From a virus: 33,466 bases of DNA. Where the stretch lies: IMG/VR virus record IMGVR_UViG_3300031840_000456, positions 1-33,466 of that record. The stretch is one strand, 5' to 3'. Of this stretch, positions 15,277 through 20,757 are shown in pieces (position 1 is the first letter of the stretch; each line of letters starts with the position of its first letter). A program made the translations under genes and the position numbers. The notes under the pieces are model-generated. The model ran no database searches. It was not told where the DNA came from and worked only from the letters and a program-made list of their open reading frames with translations.

Positions 15277-15449
15277 CACATTCCCGGTGTCATGGCGAAG
15301 GCAAAGGTCAGCGTCCACCAGAGCGAGAGGACAACGGCGTAAATCATTGCCAGATAGCCCAAGCAACGCAACACACCAAAAGTCATACGAAAGCGCCGCC
15401 GTGTTGAGTGACTAGCCTGATCTATGTGCAGTTGTAAGTATTTGTTCAT
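15276..15449 (-). CDS. Small single-pass membrane protein (57 aa)
   Basis: Start at ATG overlapping the exonuclease stop (ATGA), giving MNKYLQLHIDQASHSTRRRFRMTFGVL. A basic N-terminal part is followed by one hydrophobic segment (about 30-52, CLGYLAMIYAVVLSLWWTLTFAFA). The positive-inside pattern predicts a cytoplasmic N-terminus. No family is recognised. Couplings on both sides support translation. In temperate phages such proteins can be superinfection-exclusion or lysis-control factors, which is only a possibility here. Confidence 0.55.
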   Translation of the reverse strand: MNKYLQLHIDQASHSTRRRFRMTFGVLRCLGYLAMIYAVVLSLWWTLTFAFAMTPGM

Positions 15450-16363
15450 TTGAACCCCCATAATTTTTTGGCTTCATTAAGAACGGCAGGGCGCATATCC
15501 CATGCCCACATATGTCCGAAATCTGGCTCAATGAGGCGCAGCATTTCGTCCACAGAATTTGTGCTTTTGAGTAGATTTTCGCGGATCGAGCATTTGGCAA
15601 CGATATGGTTTACTGCCGATTGCAGCCCATCTTTAGATAGCTGCTCACAGTTATCCTCGTTAAACACACGATAATCTTTGGCGTTTGCGTATACGATGGT
15701 CTGCATCAGGCCAGTACCAAACCAGTAACCGGCCACCTGACAAATGTGTGGCCACGTGGGTTTGTTCGGCAGGCTGGCAGACCGCTTGCCAGACTTTGTG
15801 TCGGTGGCAGTTGACCATTTTGTTTTAAGCTCAATGCGCCGTGAGAAATCTGGAAAGCCAGAGTAAGGCAGTTCTAGCCCCGGCAGATTGGCGAATATCT
15901 CGCTTTCGCCCTCAATGCGGTTAAGGCCATAAAGTGCGTGCGCTTCTTTAACGCCCTCGATGGCATTGGTCAGCACATCAGCAAACTCACCGCGATTGAC
16001 CGCCAGCTTGCGCTCATCTTTGCCGCCATCCCAAGTGCGTGGATGGTATTCATCAAACCGGCTCATGCCCTGCCTGATGGCTGCGTCCAGCGTATGCTCA
16101 TCAATTAGAACAAGATTGGCGCAATCCTGCACAACACGGCCAGCCAGCATATTGGCATTGTCATCTGCATAAAGATCAATGGTCGCTCTGGCAGCTTGCT
16201 TATCGCCCACCAGATCACCCTTAATGATCATCCAAGCCTTGTTGACCTTTGGCCTGATAATGCACTTTTCAAATAGAGTGCGGCACACCGGGCGGGACGC
16301 CGGGTTACTGTGATGATGGTAGTGTTTTGATGCAGCCCAACTGGTGCTTGGTGGTAAGGACAT
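15446..16363 (-). CDS. PD-(D/E)XK exonuclease, recombination partner of ERF
   Basis: A 305-aa nuclease. The active-site motif is YSGFPDFSRRIELKTKW, with D172, E178 and K180 in the D-(x5)-E-L-K arrangement of the RecB/Cas4/lambda-exonuclease superfamily. A preceding Glu in the GESEIF region (about 153) fits the alpha-helical acidic residue. C-terminal part: HICQVAGYWFGTG with a Gln typical of RecB-like motif (Q-V-A-x-Y). It would resect DNA ends for ERF. It is the first gene of the leftward recombination operon, downstream of a predicted promoter. The first ~40 residues are less conserved-looking, so a later start is possible. Confidence 0.85.
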   Translation of the reverse strand: MSLPPSTSWAASKHYHHHSNPASRPVCRTLFEKCIIRPKVNKAWMIIKGDLVGDKQAARATIDLYADDNANMLAGRVVQDCANLVLIDEHTLDAAIRQGMSRFDEYHPRTWDGGKDERKLAVNRGEFADVLTNAIEGVKEAHALYGLNRIEGESEIFANLPGLELPYSGFPDFSRRIELKTKWSTATDTKSGKRSASLPNKPTWPHICQVAGYWFGTGLMQTIVYANAKDYRVFNEDNCEQLSKDGLQSAVNHIVAKCSIRENLLKSTNSVDEMLRLIEPDFGHMWAWDMRPAVLNEAKKLWGFK

Positions 16364-16395
16364 AAAAAAACCCCGATAGAAATCAATCTACCAAG

Positions 16396-16424
16396 GTTCT
16401 AACGACCATATCATTTAGTGTCAA
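16396..16424 (-). promoter_or_regulatory. Predicted sigma70-type promoter of the exonuclease-ERF operon
   Basis: Reading leftward, TTGACA (complement of 16419-16424) is followed after 17 bases by TAGAAC (complement of 16396-16401), about 30 bases before the exonuclease start. The -35 is perfect and the -10 is weak. It would let the recombination operon be expressed apart from the repressor transcript. Confidence 0.5.
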
Positions 16425-16442
16425 GCTACATATTGTAAAATA

Positions 16443-17222
16443 TTATTCTAACTTAACACCCCCCACCTGTGCCTTGGTGCCAATTACCTCTTTTAATTTT
16501 GGCGTGGGCCGTTCAACAATCTTTACCCCGCGTAAGTCAGGGCGGGTTATCAACGCTAATGATGGGGCAGCCCACAACAGTTTAAGATTTGTATGCGTCC
16601 CAAAATTTACTGATTCTATAGTAAAATTATTTTTGCCAGCTTGGTATAAAATGCCATAGAGAAGCTCGCCATTCTCAGTCATGGCATAGCTGAAATAGCC
16701 GAAACAATCTTTCGATATTGTTTTTGTGCGCAATGGCTCTGCATCAACAATCTCAATGGCGCTGGCTAAGTAGGTGTTGTTTTCTGGCAAATCGATTGTG
16801 TGATCCCAGTAGACAGCCATCACCTCATCTTTGTAATAGTCATGCAGAAAAACAGACTTGTTCTCAAACCGTTTCGAACGCTCAGTACACCATTCATGCG
16901 CGATAAAAAGCCGTGGCTTTCCACCGTTGTCGCTTGTCGGTATTTTGGAATCTGGCGCGTTTTTTGCAAAATATTCATCAGTGGTTTCGTCCCACGGCAT
17001 AATCGCGGCCAGCAACGGCACTGGCGGGTTTTGGTACATGATATCCCACGGATTACAACCTAGAATTTCGGCATAGTCCTGTGCGTCATACTCATTTAAA
17101 GGCGTTTTACCATTGCATTGGCGGCTGATTGATTCCGGCGTGATGCCTTTTTGCGCGGCTACATCGCGCAATGTCCGATCAGACGCCTTGATCATGTTTT
17201 TCAGGTTGTTCATAAGCATCAT
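16443..17222 (-). CDS. cI: CI-like phage repressor
   Basis: A 259-aa protein with an N-terminal helix-turn-helix (about 12-50: RTLRDVAAQKGITPESISRQCNGKTPLNEYDAQDYAEILG), a linker, and a C-terminal domain resembling the LexA/CI fold by layout (about 125-220, ending near NNFTIESVNFG). The usual GDSM motif with catalytic Ser and a clear Lys partner is not visible, so self-cleavage is uncertain. It is transcribed away from the Cro-like gene across a shared palindromic operator, the classic lysogeny switch. ATGs at codons 1, 2 and 4 are all possible starts; the first has a GGTGA element upstream. Confidence 0.8.
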   Translation of the reverse strand: MMLMNNLKNMIKASDRTLRDVAAQKGITPESISRQCNGKTPLNEYDAQDYAEILGCNPWDIMYQNPPVPLLAAIMPWDETTDEYFAKNAPDSKIPTSDNGGKPRLFIAHEWCTERSKRFENKSVFLHDYYKDEVMAVYWDHTIDLPENNTYLASAIEIVDAEPLRTKTISKDCFGYFSYAMTENGELLYGILYQAGKNNFTIESVNFGTHTNLKLLWAAPSLALITRPDLRGVKIVERPTPKLKEVIGTKAQVGGVKLE

Positions 17223-17223
17223 G

Positions 17224-17267
17224 TTATCACCGTGTCATAAAGTGTCATAGCCATGTTATGGTGATAA
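17224..17267. promoter_or_regulatory. Operator region with inverted and direct repeats upstream of cI
   Basis: TTATCACC at 17224-17231 is inverted as GGTGATAA at 17260-17267. Between them GTGTCATA occurs twice, 10 bp apart (17232 and 17242). The repeats lie between the cI start and the -10 box of its predicted promoter, so they are likely repressor or Cro binding sites. Confidence 0.6.
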
Positions 17268-17290
17268 GGCCACTTGACCTACTGTGTCAA
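17262..17290 (-). promoter_or_regulatory. Predicted leftward promoter for cI
   Basis: Reading leftward, TTGACA (complement of 17285-17290) and TTATCA (complement of 17262-17267) are 17 bases apart. The -35 lies within one arm of the 27-bp palindrome and the -10 overlaps the GGTGATAA arm of the other repeat, so repressor binding should control it. Confidence 0.6.
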
Positions 17291-17295
17291 GTGGC
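17269..17295. promoter_or_regulatory. 27-bp palindromic operator of the lysis-lysogeny switch
   Basis: GCCACTTGAC, seven-base spacer, GTCAAGTGGC is a perfect 10-bp inverted repeat. Its left arm contains the -35 of the rightward promoter and its right arm contains the -35 of the leftward promoter. One bound dimer would therefore cover both -35 boxes. Confidence 0.75.
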
Positions 17296-17302
17296 ATATT
17301 AC
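17274..17302 (+). promoter_or_regulatory. Predicted rightward promoter for the Cro-like operon
   Basis: TTGACC at 17274-17279 and TATTAC at 17297-17302 are 17 bases apart. The expected transcription start is about 17308-17310, right at the ATG of the Cro-like gene, so the first message may be leaderless. Confidence 0.6.
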
Positions 17303-17308
17303 GGATAC

Positions 17309-17533
17309 ATGACATTAAATGATTTCAGATTGGCCAAAGATTGGTCATTTGCAGAGTTAGCACGCCAAACAGGCGCTGCCCATGCCACTGTTACGAGGCG
17401 CTGGTGTTTGCCGCCGGGCGATGAAGATCGCAAAATTCCATCAGCAAAATTTATGCAGGCAATTGTCAGGATCACTGATGGCGAGGTGCAGCCCAACGAC
17501 TTTTACTTGTTGACTGATGATGACAGAGGATGA
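17309..17533 (+). CDS. Cro-like small HTH regulator
   Basis: A 74-aa protein from ATG (MTLNDFRLAKDWSFAELARQTGAAHATVTRRW). The helix-turn-helix covers about residues 12-36 (SFAELARQTGAAHATVTRRW), followed by a short C-terminal part that is rich in Asp and Pro. It is divergent from the repressor and first in the rightward operon, the position of Cro. The ATG starts where the promoter predicts the transcript to begin; longer in-frame starts would run back through the operator. Its end overlaps the nuclease gene by 17 bases. Confidence 0.75.
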   Translation: MTLNDFRLAKDWSFAELARQTGAAHATVTRRWCLPPGDEDRKIPSAKFMQAIVRITDGEVQPNDFYLLTDDDRG

Positions 17534-17936
17534 ATTGCAAACCTATGTCGTTCACTGGCTGCAAATGGCTTTGCCTCTGGGTAGTGTCTGGCATCACAGC
17601 CCCAACGAAGGCAAGCGTCATGTTGCCTACAAAGTGCGTTTGAAAAAGCTGGGCATGGCGGCAGGCTGGCCTGATCTGGAAATCTTTGTGCCGGATAACG
17701 GGTGGCGTGACAAGGCTGCAAAAGGCCCGATAATGATCGAGTTGAAGCGCCCGAAAGGCGGCAGCTTGTCAGCAAATCAAAAGGATATCCAAGAGCGCCT
17801 GAAATGCTGCGGCGTCTATTGCGTCACAGCAAAGCGCATTGGCCATGTCGAGGCGTATCTAAAGCCGCTGATCAAGCTGCGCGATACAACGCAGGCAAGC
17901 ATCGTCAGGCAAATGTGTGAGGCTGCTGGTGGCTGA
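17517..17936 (+). CDS. VRR-NUC domain nuclease
   Basis: A 139-aa protein consisting of little more than a VRR-NUC (PD-(D/E)XK superfamily) domain: GWPDLEIF (D53), IMIELKRPKGG (E75, K77) and LSANQKDIQERLKCCGVYC (Q at the following helix). These match the family order G-x-P-D, E-x-K, Q-x-x-x-x-x-L. VRR-NUC proteins act on branched or flap DNA, in phages usually within replication or recombination modules. Two ATGs in tandem begin the frame. It overlaps the Cro-like gene and the next small gene (GTGGCTGA). Confidence 0.85.
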   Translation: MMTEDELQTYVVHWLQMALPLGSVWHHSPNEGKRHVAYKVRLKKLGMAAGWPDLEIFVPDNGWRDKAAKGPIMIELKRPKGGSLSANQKDIQERLKCCGVYCVTAKRIGHVEAYLKPLIKLRDTTQASIVRQMCEAAGG

Positions 17937-18075
17937 AGGGTGCGGATATAGCAACAGCTATACCACTTGCAAGAACGGCTGGGTCTATGAGCCGGATGGC
18001 TATGGCTGTGTGCAGTCGGGTTTATGCCCGGAATGTGATGGAACAGGTGAGAGGGGTGATGACGATGAAGAATAA
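17929..18075 (+). CDS. Small cysteine-rich zinc-knuckle protein (48 aa)
   Basis: A short GTG-initiated frame overlapping the nuclease stop by eight bases. Residues about 32-41 read CPECDGTGER, the C-x-x-C-x-G-x-G motif of DnaJ-type zinc fingers. Earlier cysteines occur at about 5, 14 and 27. The C-terminus is acidic (GDDDEE). Overlapping starts on both sides and the cysteine pattern support a real gene. It likely binds zinc; its target is unknown. Confidence 0.55.
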   Translation: MAEGCGYSNSYTTCKNGWVYEPDGYGCVQSGLCPECDGTGERGDDDEE

Positions 18076-18250
18076 GCCACCTCATCCAAAGTTTGATGTC
18101 ACGTTAGAACTGACCTACCAGAAATCATATTGTGTCAGGGCAAAGTCGCAGGCTGATGCCGTGGAAATTTGCAAGCTACGCGCACAACGCAGGACTACGG
18201 CTTTAAAGAACTTGGGCATGACTTTTGTCTCAGCCAAGAGCAAAGCATGA
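18065..18250 (+). CDS. Small hypothetical protein (61 aa)
   Basis: Begins MKNKPPHPKFDVTLELTYQKSYCVRAKSQADAVEI. The ATG was chosen because GAGGGG lies eight bases upstream; an ATG six bases earlier would be too close. Beta-strand-like start and a helix (SQADAVEICKLRAQRR) suggest a small alpha/beta fold. The stop overlaps the next ATG (ATGA). No family recognised. Confidence 0.55.
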   Translation: MKNKPPHPKFDVTLELTYQKSYCVRAKSQADAVEICKLRAQRRTTALKNLGMTFVSAKSKA

Positions 18251-18621
18251 ACCGCGAGGCAGCATTGATAGAGGCTGATAGAGAGATCAGCCGCCTTATC
18301 GGGCTAGGTTGCGGATTATTCTACATAGCAGAGGCGTACAGCGTGCCAGTGCGCCGCTTGGGCAACGATATGCAGCTAGAACAGGATTACAACTATCAGG
18401 CATTGCCAGAGCATCTAAAGGGCAGTCCGGGTGTGCTGACGCTGGATTATCTGCGCCACGCTTTGGCATATAAAATCATGGGGATATGGGTCAATGAAGC
18501 GGAGAGCGAAGGGCGCGACACCAAGCGGCAAATCAGAGCCGTGCGCGGTGTGCGGAAAGGATCACAAGATCAATCAGGGGACTTGGATTATGACAGGAAA
18601 CAGATTGCTGCTATGCGCTAA
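18247..18621 (+). CDS. Hypothetical protein (124 aa) of the early operon
   Basis: From ATG (MNREAALIEADREISRLIGLGCGLFYIAEAYSVPVRRL), overlapping the previous stop by four bases. The first ~85 residues look like a helical domain. The last ~40 residues (SEGRDTKRQIRAVRG) are Arg-rich and overlap another frame that encodes a good zinc-finger pattern. This raises the possibility that the true protein shifts frame there or ends earlier. No family recognised. Confidence 0.55.
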   Translation: MNREAALIEADREISRLIGLGCGLFYIAEAYSVPVRRLGNDMQLEQDYNYQALPEHLKGSPGVLTLDYLRHALAYKIMGIWVNEAESEGRDTKRQIRAVRGVRKGSQDQSGDLDYDRKQIAAMR

Positions 18622-18688
18622 TGATTTGTGCTGGCGCGAGGCTGTAGCAAAAGAAAGGCACAGCAAGCCATTTGTCTCACGTGCCTAG
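18494..18688 (+). CDS. Putative zinc-binding protein overlapping the previous gene
   Basis: A 64-aa frame with CAVCGKDHKINQGTWIM followed by LLLCANDLCWRE: two C-x(2-4)-C pairs separated by about 25 residues, a zinc-ribbon-like arrangement. It overlaps the previous gene by 128 bases in another frame. The regular cysteine spacing makes it more than a shadow. It may be an independent gene or the C-terminal domain of the previous product reached by a frameshift. Confidence 0.5.
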   Translation: MKRRAKGATPSGKSEPCAVCGKDHKINQGTWIMTGNRLLLCANDLCWREAVAKERHSKPFVSRA

Positions 18689-18697
18689 TGTAGCCCT

Positions 18698-18725
18698 ATT
18701 AGGTTACACAGTGATGTAACCTAAT
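18698..18725. promoter_or_regulatory. 28-bp perfect inverted repeat, candidate operator
   Basis: ATTAGGTTACA, six-base spacer CAGTGA, TGTAACCTAAT. The 11-bp arms are perfect. There is no T tract after it, so it looks like a protein-binding site more than a terminator. It lies in a 170-bp gap without a confident gene that also holds AGTGTAACACT (18811-18821) and two copies of AAGCGAAAAA. Confidence 0.6.
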
Positions 18726-18858
18726 CGCGTAGCTATGAAGCAATCATCGGCTAGGGCAGAAATTAATAAATGTTTAAAGAGAAAAAGCGTGAAACTTTAG
18801 CCACACGGGGAGTGTAACACTGATTTTACAAAGCGAAAAAAATCGGTCAAGCGAAAAA

Positions 18859-19107
18859 TTGCAACGTGAGCAAATACAACAGCTTATAAGCCGTACTGTG
18901 AAGCACACAAATTACCATTATAGGTGTGTCGCGGATAAAAGCGGCAAGGATCGCTGGGCTGCAAGACAGGACAGAGTATGGAACCGGCTCAGAGATGAGT
19001 TGTCAGTCGAGGCGTTTAAAGATGCCAGAACCAGTTACTGGCAGATGAACCAGTTTCAGCAGCGTGATTTCATTGAAAGACATGAGTTGGCATATGACAG
19101 ACGTTAA
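18859..19107 (+). CDS. Hypothetical protein (82 aa)
   Basis: TTG-initiated frame (LQREQIQQLISRTVKHTNYHYRC), open further upstream but without an ATG. Mostly helical, rich in Gln, Arg and aromatic residues, ending FIERHELAYDRR. No ribosome binding site is clear and the start is uncertain. It overlaps the DUF6362-like gene by 14 bases, which supports operon membership. Function unknown. Confidence 0.45.
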   Translation: MQREQIQQLISRTVKHTNYHYRCVADKSGKDRWAARQDRVWNRLRDELSVEAFKDARTSYWQMNQFQQRDFIERHELAYDRR

Positions 19108-19486
19108 CAGCCTACATAGCCTGTTCTTAGAAGCTGCCGAAACAGATCGCCGCCTGCCACCGGCCATTCGAAAGCAGAAAATGGCAGCTTGGCCTGATGT
19201 TATCAATGACTGGCATGGCTATGGATGGACGCAGATAGGTGAGACAGTTCTGCGGCCAACGTCAAAGCAGATCAGTGACTATGATTATGCATTGGAATTA
19301 ACGGCCCGGATGCCGGAGCCAGATCGCAAGCTGGTCTGGGCAGTCGCGCATAGCGCGGCGTTCAAGGCCAGAGGTGCGCCGTGGACACGCCTAGCGAGGC
19401 TGTTGGGCATGGGAACTGATGGCAGGGTGGTCAAGCGCAACTACATGGATGCGCTGGTTAGGCTGCATTACAACGTATCGGAATAG
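19094..19486 (+). CDS. DUF6362-like protein
   Basis: About 130 aa from ATG (MTDVNSLHSLFLEAAETDRRLPPAIRKQKMAAWPDV). The order of motifs fits my recollection of DUF6362: LEEA-TLRRLPP-like start, a W-P-D/E segment followed by YGW, a RP-S segment with DYALELTARM, then LVWA and GAPWTRLARLLGMGTDGRVVKRNYMDAL, which looks like a C-terminal helix-turn-helix. Found in alphaproteobacteria and their phages, with no known function. Just upstream of the terminase region, a late-gene regulator is a reasonable guess. Confidence 0.7.
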   Translation: MTDVNSLHSLFLEAAETDRRLPPAIRKQKMAAWPDVINDWHGYGWTQIGETVLRPTSKQISDYDYALELTARMPEPDRKLVWAVAHSAAFKARGAPWTRLARLLGMGTDGRVVKRNYMDALVRLHYNVSE

Positions 19487-19537
19487 AACACGGTTTTTTC
19501 ACAATATTATTTTCTGGCCCACGGTTTTATTTTTTTA

Positions 19538-19555
19538 GCAGTTTACAGTAACTGC
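19538..19555. promoter_or_regulatory. Inverted repeat upstream of small HTH gene
   Basis: GCAGTT, six-base spacer TACAGT, AACTGC, about 26 bases before the start of the HTH protein gene, in an AT-rich gap of 94 bases. A possible operator for the protein encoded just downstream. Confidence 0.4.
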
Positions 19556-19580
19556 AAGTTTTTGAACAACGGAGTGAGCA

Positions 19581-19799
19581 ATGGACAAAATACAATTATA
19601 TGATGAAACACAATTATCTGATGTGACAGGCATTTCAGTTAAGACGCTTCAATATTGGAGATTTAGCGGAGCCAAGCACGCGCCGCCATTTATCAAGCTA
19701 GGGACTAGAGTTTATTATCGGCCAAAAGACGTTGAAGAATGGATCGATAACAGGCGCACCTTTCATAAGTCTGGTATTGCAAAAAATCATGCCTATTGA
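19581..19799 (+). CDS. Small HTH protein (AlpA/excisionase type)
   Basis: A 72-aa protein with GGAGTGAG seven bases before the ATG. It is a winged helix-turn-helix: LYDETQLSDVTGISVKTLQYWRFSGAKHAPPFIKLGTRVYYRPKDVEEWIDNR. The T-L-Q-Y-W-R helix, the P-P-F-I-K-L-G wing and the YYRPKDVEEWI end match the HTH_17/AlpA family. Such proteins act as excisionases or regulators. Together with the gene at 13774-13986, the phage has two candidates for Xis. Confidence 0.75.
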   Translation: MDKIQLYDETQLSDVTGISVKTLQYWRFSGAKHAPPFIKLGTRVYYRPKDVEEWIDNRRTFHKSGIAKNHAY

Positions 19800-19913
19800 T
19801 TTTTTATGATAAGGTTGTTGCAAACGGCGTGAAATCTGTTACGGTTGCGTTATACTGAGCGCAACTACGGTTGCAGCAACCAGTGCAACCAAGTGCAACC
19901 ACCGGGAAATCCT

Positions 19914-20534
19914 ATGAGAAAGTTTCAGCCATCACTTGTTGATTGGTCTGCAATTAAAGCGCGTGTGCTAGCCGGTGAGGGCTATACGAGCGTAGCCAAG
20001 GACTTTGACGTATCAAGGCAGGCCATCCAGAAGCGGTGCAAACGTGAAGAATGGCTACGCGGCAAGGATCGCACAATGGCAGTGCGTAGAGAGTTGCACA
20101 AGCGCAACCAAGTAGCGCAACCAGTGCAACCTGACGCGCAACCAGTTGCGGTTGCATCAGCGCAACCGAAAGCGGTGGTCGTTGACAGAGATGATAAGCG
20201 CAACGCAGTCCTTGAATTGCTTAGTGATGGCGTGCCAAAGGTTCATGCAGCACAAGCAGTCGGGGTGCATGAGAACACGCTGACACGATGGATGAACGAG
20301 GATCGTGAGTTTAGTGCGAAGGCACGCGCCGCAGAAAGCGCGGCGGTCGCTCTCAGGGTGCAGCGCATTGGAAAAGCTGGAGAAAAGGACTGGCGAGCCG
20401 ATAGCTGGTACTTAGAACGCACGCAGAGGGCCACGTTTGGCTCTGACAGCGGCAAAGGCGGCGGTGTAGCGGTACAGATCAACATTGTGCGCGGTGACGA
20501 GCCAGAGGTCATAGACGTAACGCCGGGCAGCTAA
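19914..20534 (+). CDS. terS: Terminase small subunit-like DNA-binding protein
   Basis: About 206 aa from ATG (MRKFQPSLVDWSAIKARVLAGEG), with GGGA upstream. Two helix-turn-helix segments are visible: YTSVAKDFDVSRQAIQKRCKREEW (about 25-48) and KVHAAQAVGVHENTLTRWMNEDREF (about 108-132), linked by a Gln/Pro/Val-rich stretch encoded by GCAACC repeats. The segment RADSWYLERTQRATFG near residue 170 is typical of phage terminase small subunits (W-x-L-E-R-R-x-P-x-x-F). It would bind the packaging site and recruit the large subunit, which here lies 3 kb away. Confidence 0.75.
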   Translation: MRKFQPSLVDWSAIKARVLAGEGYTSVAKDFDVSRQAIQKRCKREEWLRGKDRTMAVRRELHKRNQVAQPVQPDAQPVAVASAQPKAVVVDRDDKRNAVLELLSDGVPKVHAAQAVGVHENTLTRWMNEDREFSAKARAAESAAVALRVQRIGKAGEKDWRADSWYLERTQRATFGSDSGKGGGVAVQINIVRGDEPEVIDVTPGS

Positions 20535-20757
20535 ACTATAACAAAGCTATAACAAGCAACGGCAATGCTAGTGCAAAGCCTTGGCAGGGTTGCGTTACAG
20601 CGGCACAGACCTCTGGACTACATAGCCAGTTTGGATTCTGACCGCCCCCGGCCACAACCCCCAGCCCCCGCCTCGGCGCGAAGGCGAAGGCGATATACAA
20701 TCACGCCCCCGTCTACAAATATCAGCTTTCTCAGGTTGCAGTTCACAGGAGTTCAGG
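20535..20757. other. Non-coding gap after terS with C-rich tract
   Basis: No convincing gene is seen in these 223 bases. The gap holds two inverted-orientation CTATAACA motifs (20536, 20547), three GGTTGC hexamers, a tract very rich in C on this strand (about 20641-20680), a short direct repeat AAGGCG (about 20689-20696), and AGGAG serving the next gene. It may be part of a packaging or regulatory region. Confidence 0.5.
20536..20554 (-). repeat. Remote pair of integrase arm-type motifs
   Basis: CTATAACA, the complement of TGTTATAG, occurs at 20536-20543 and 20547-20554, again 11 bp apart. The same octamer pair flanks attP 8 kb away. Identity of both motif and spacing suggests the same protein binds here. 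Confidence 0.55.

Noticed and set aside
19869-20167. CRISPR-like array suggested by spaced GCAACC repeats
   Set aside because: Repeats are only six bases, spacing is 9-13 bp, they occur in both orientations and partly within a coding gene.
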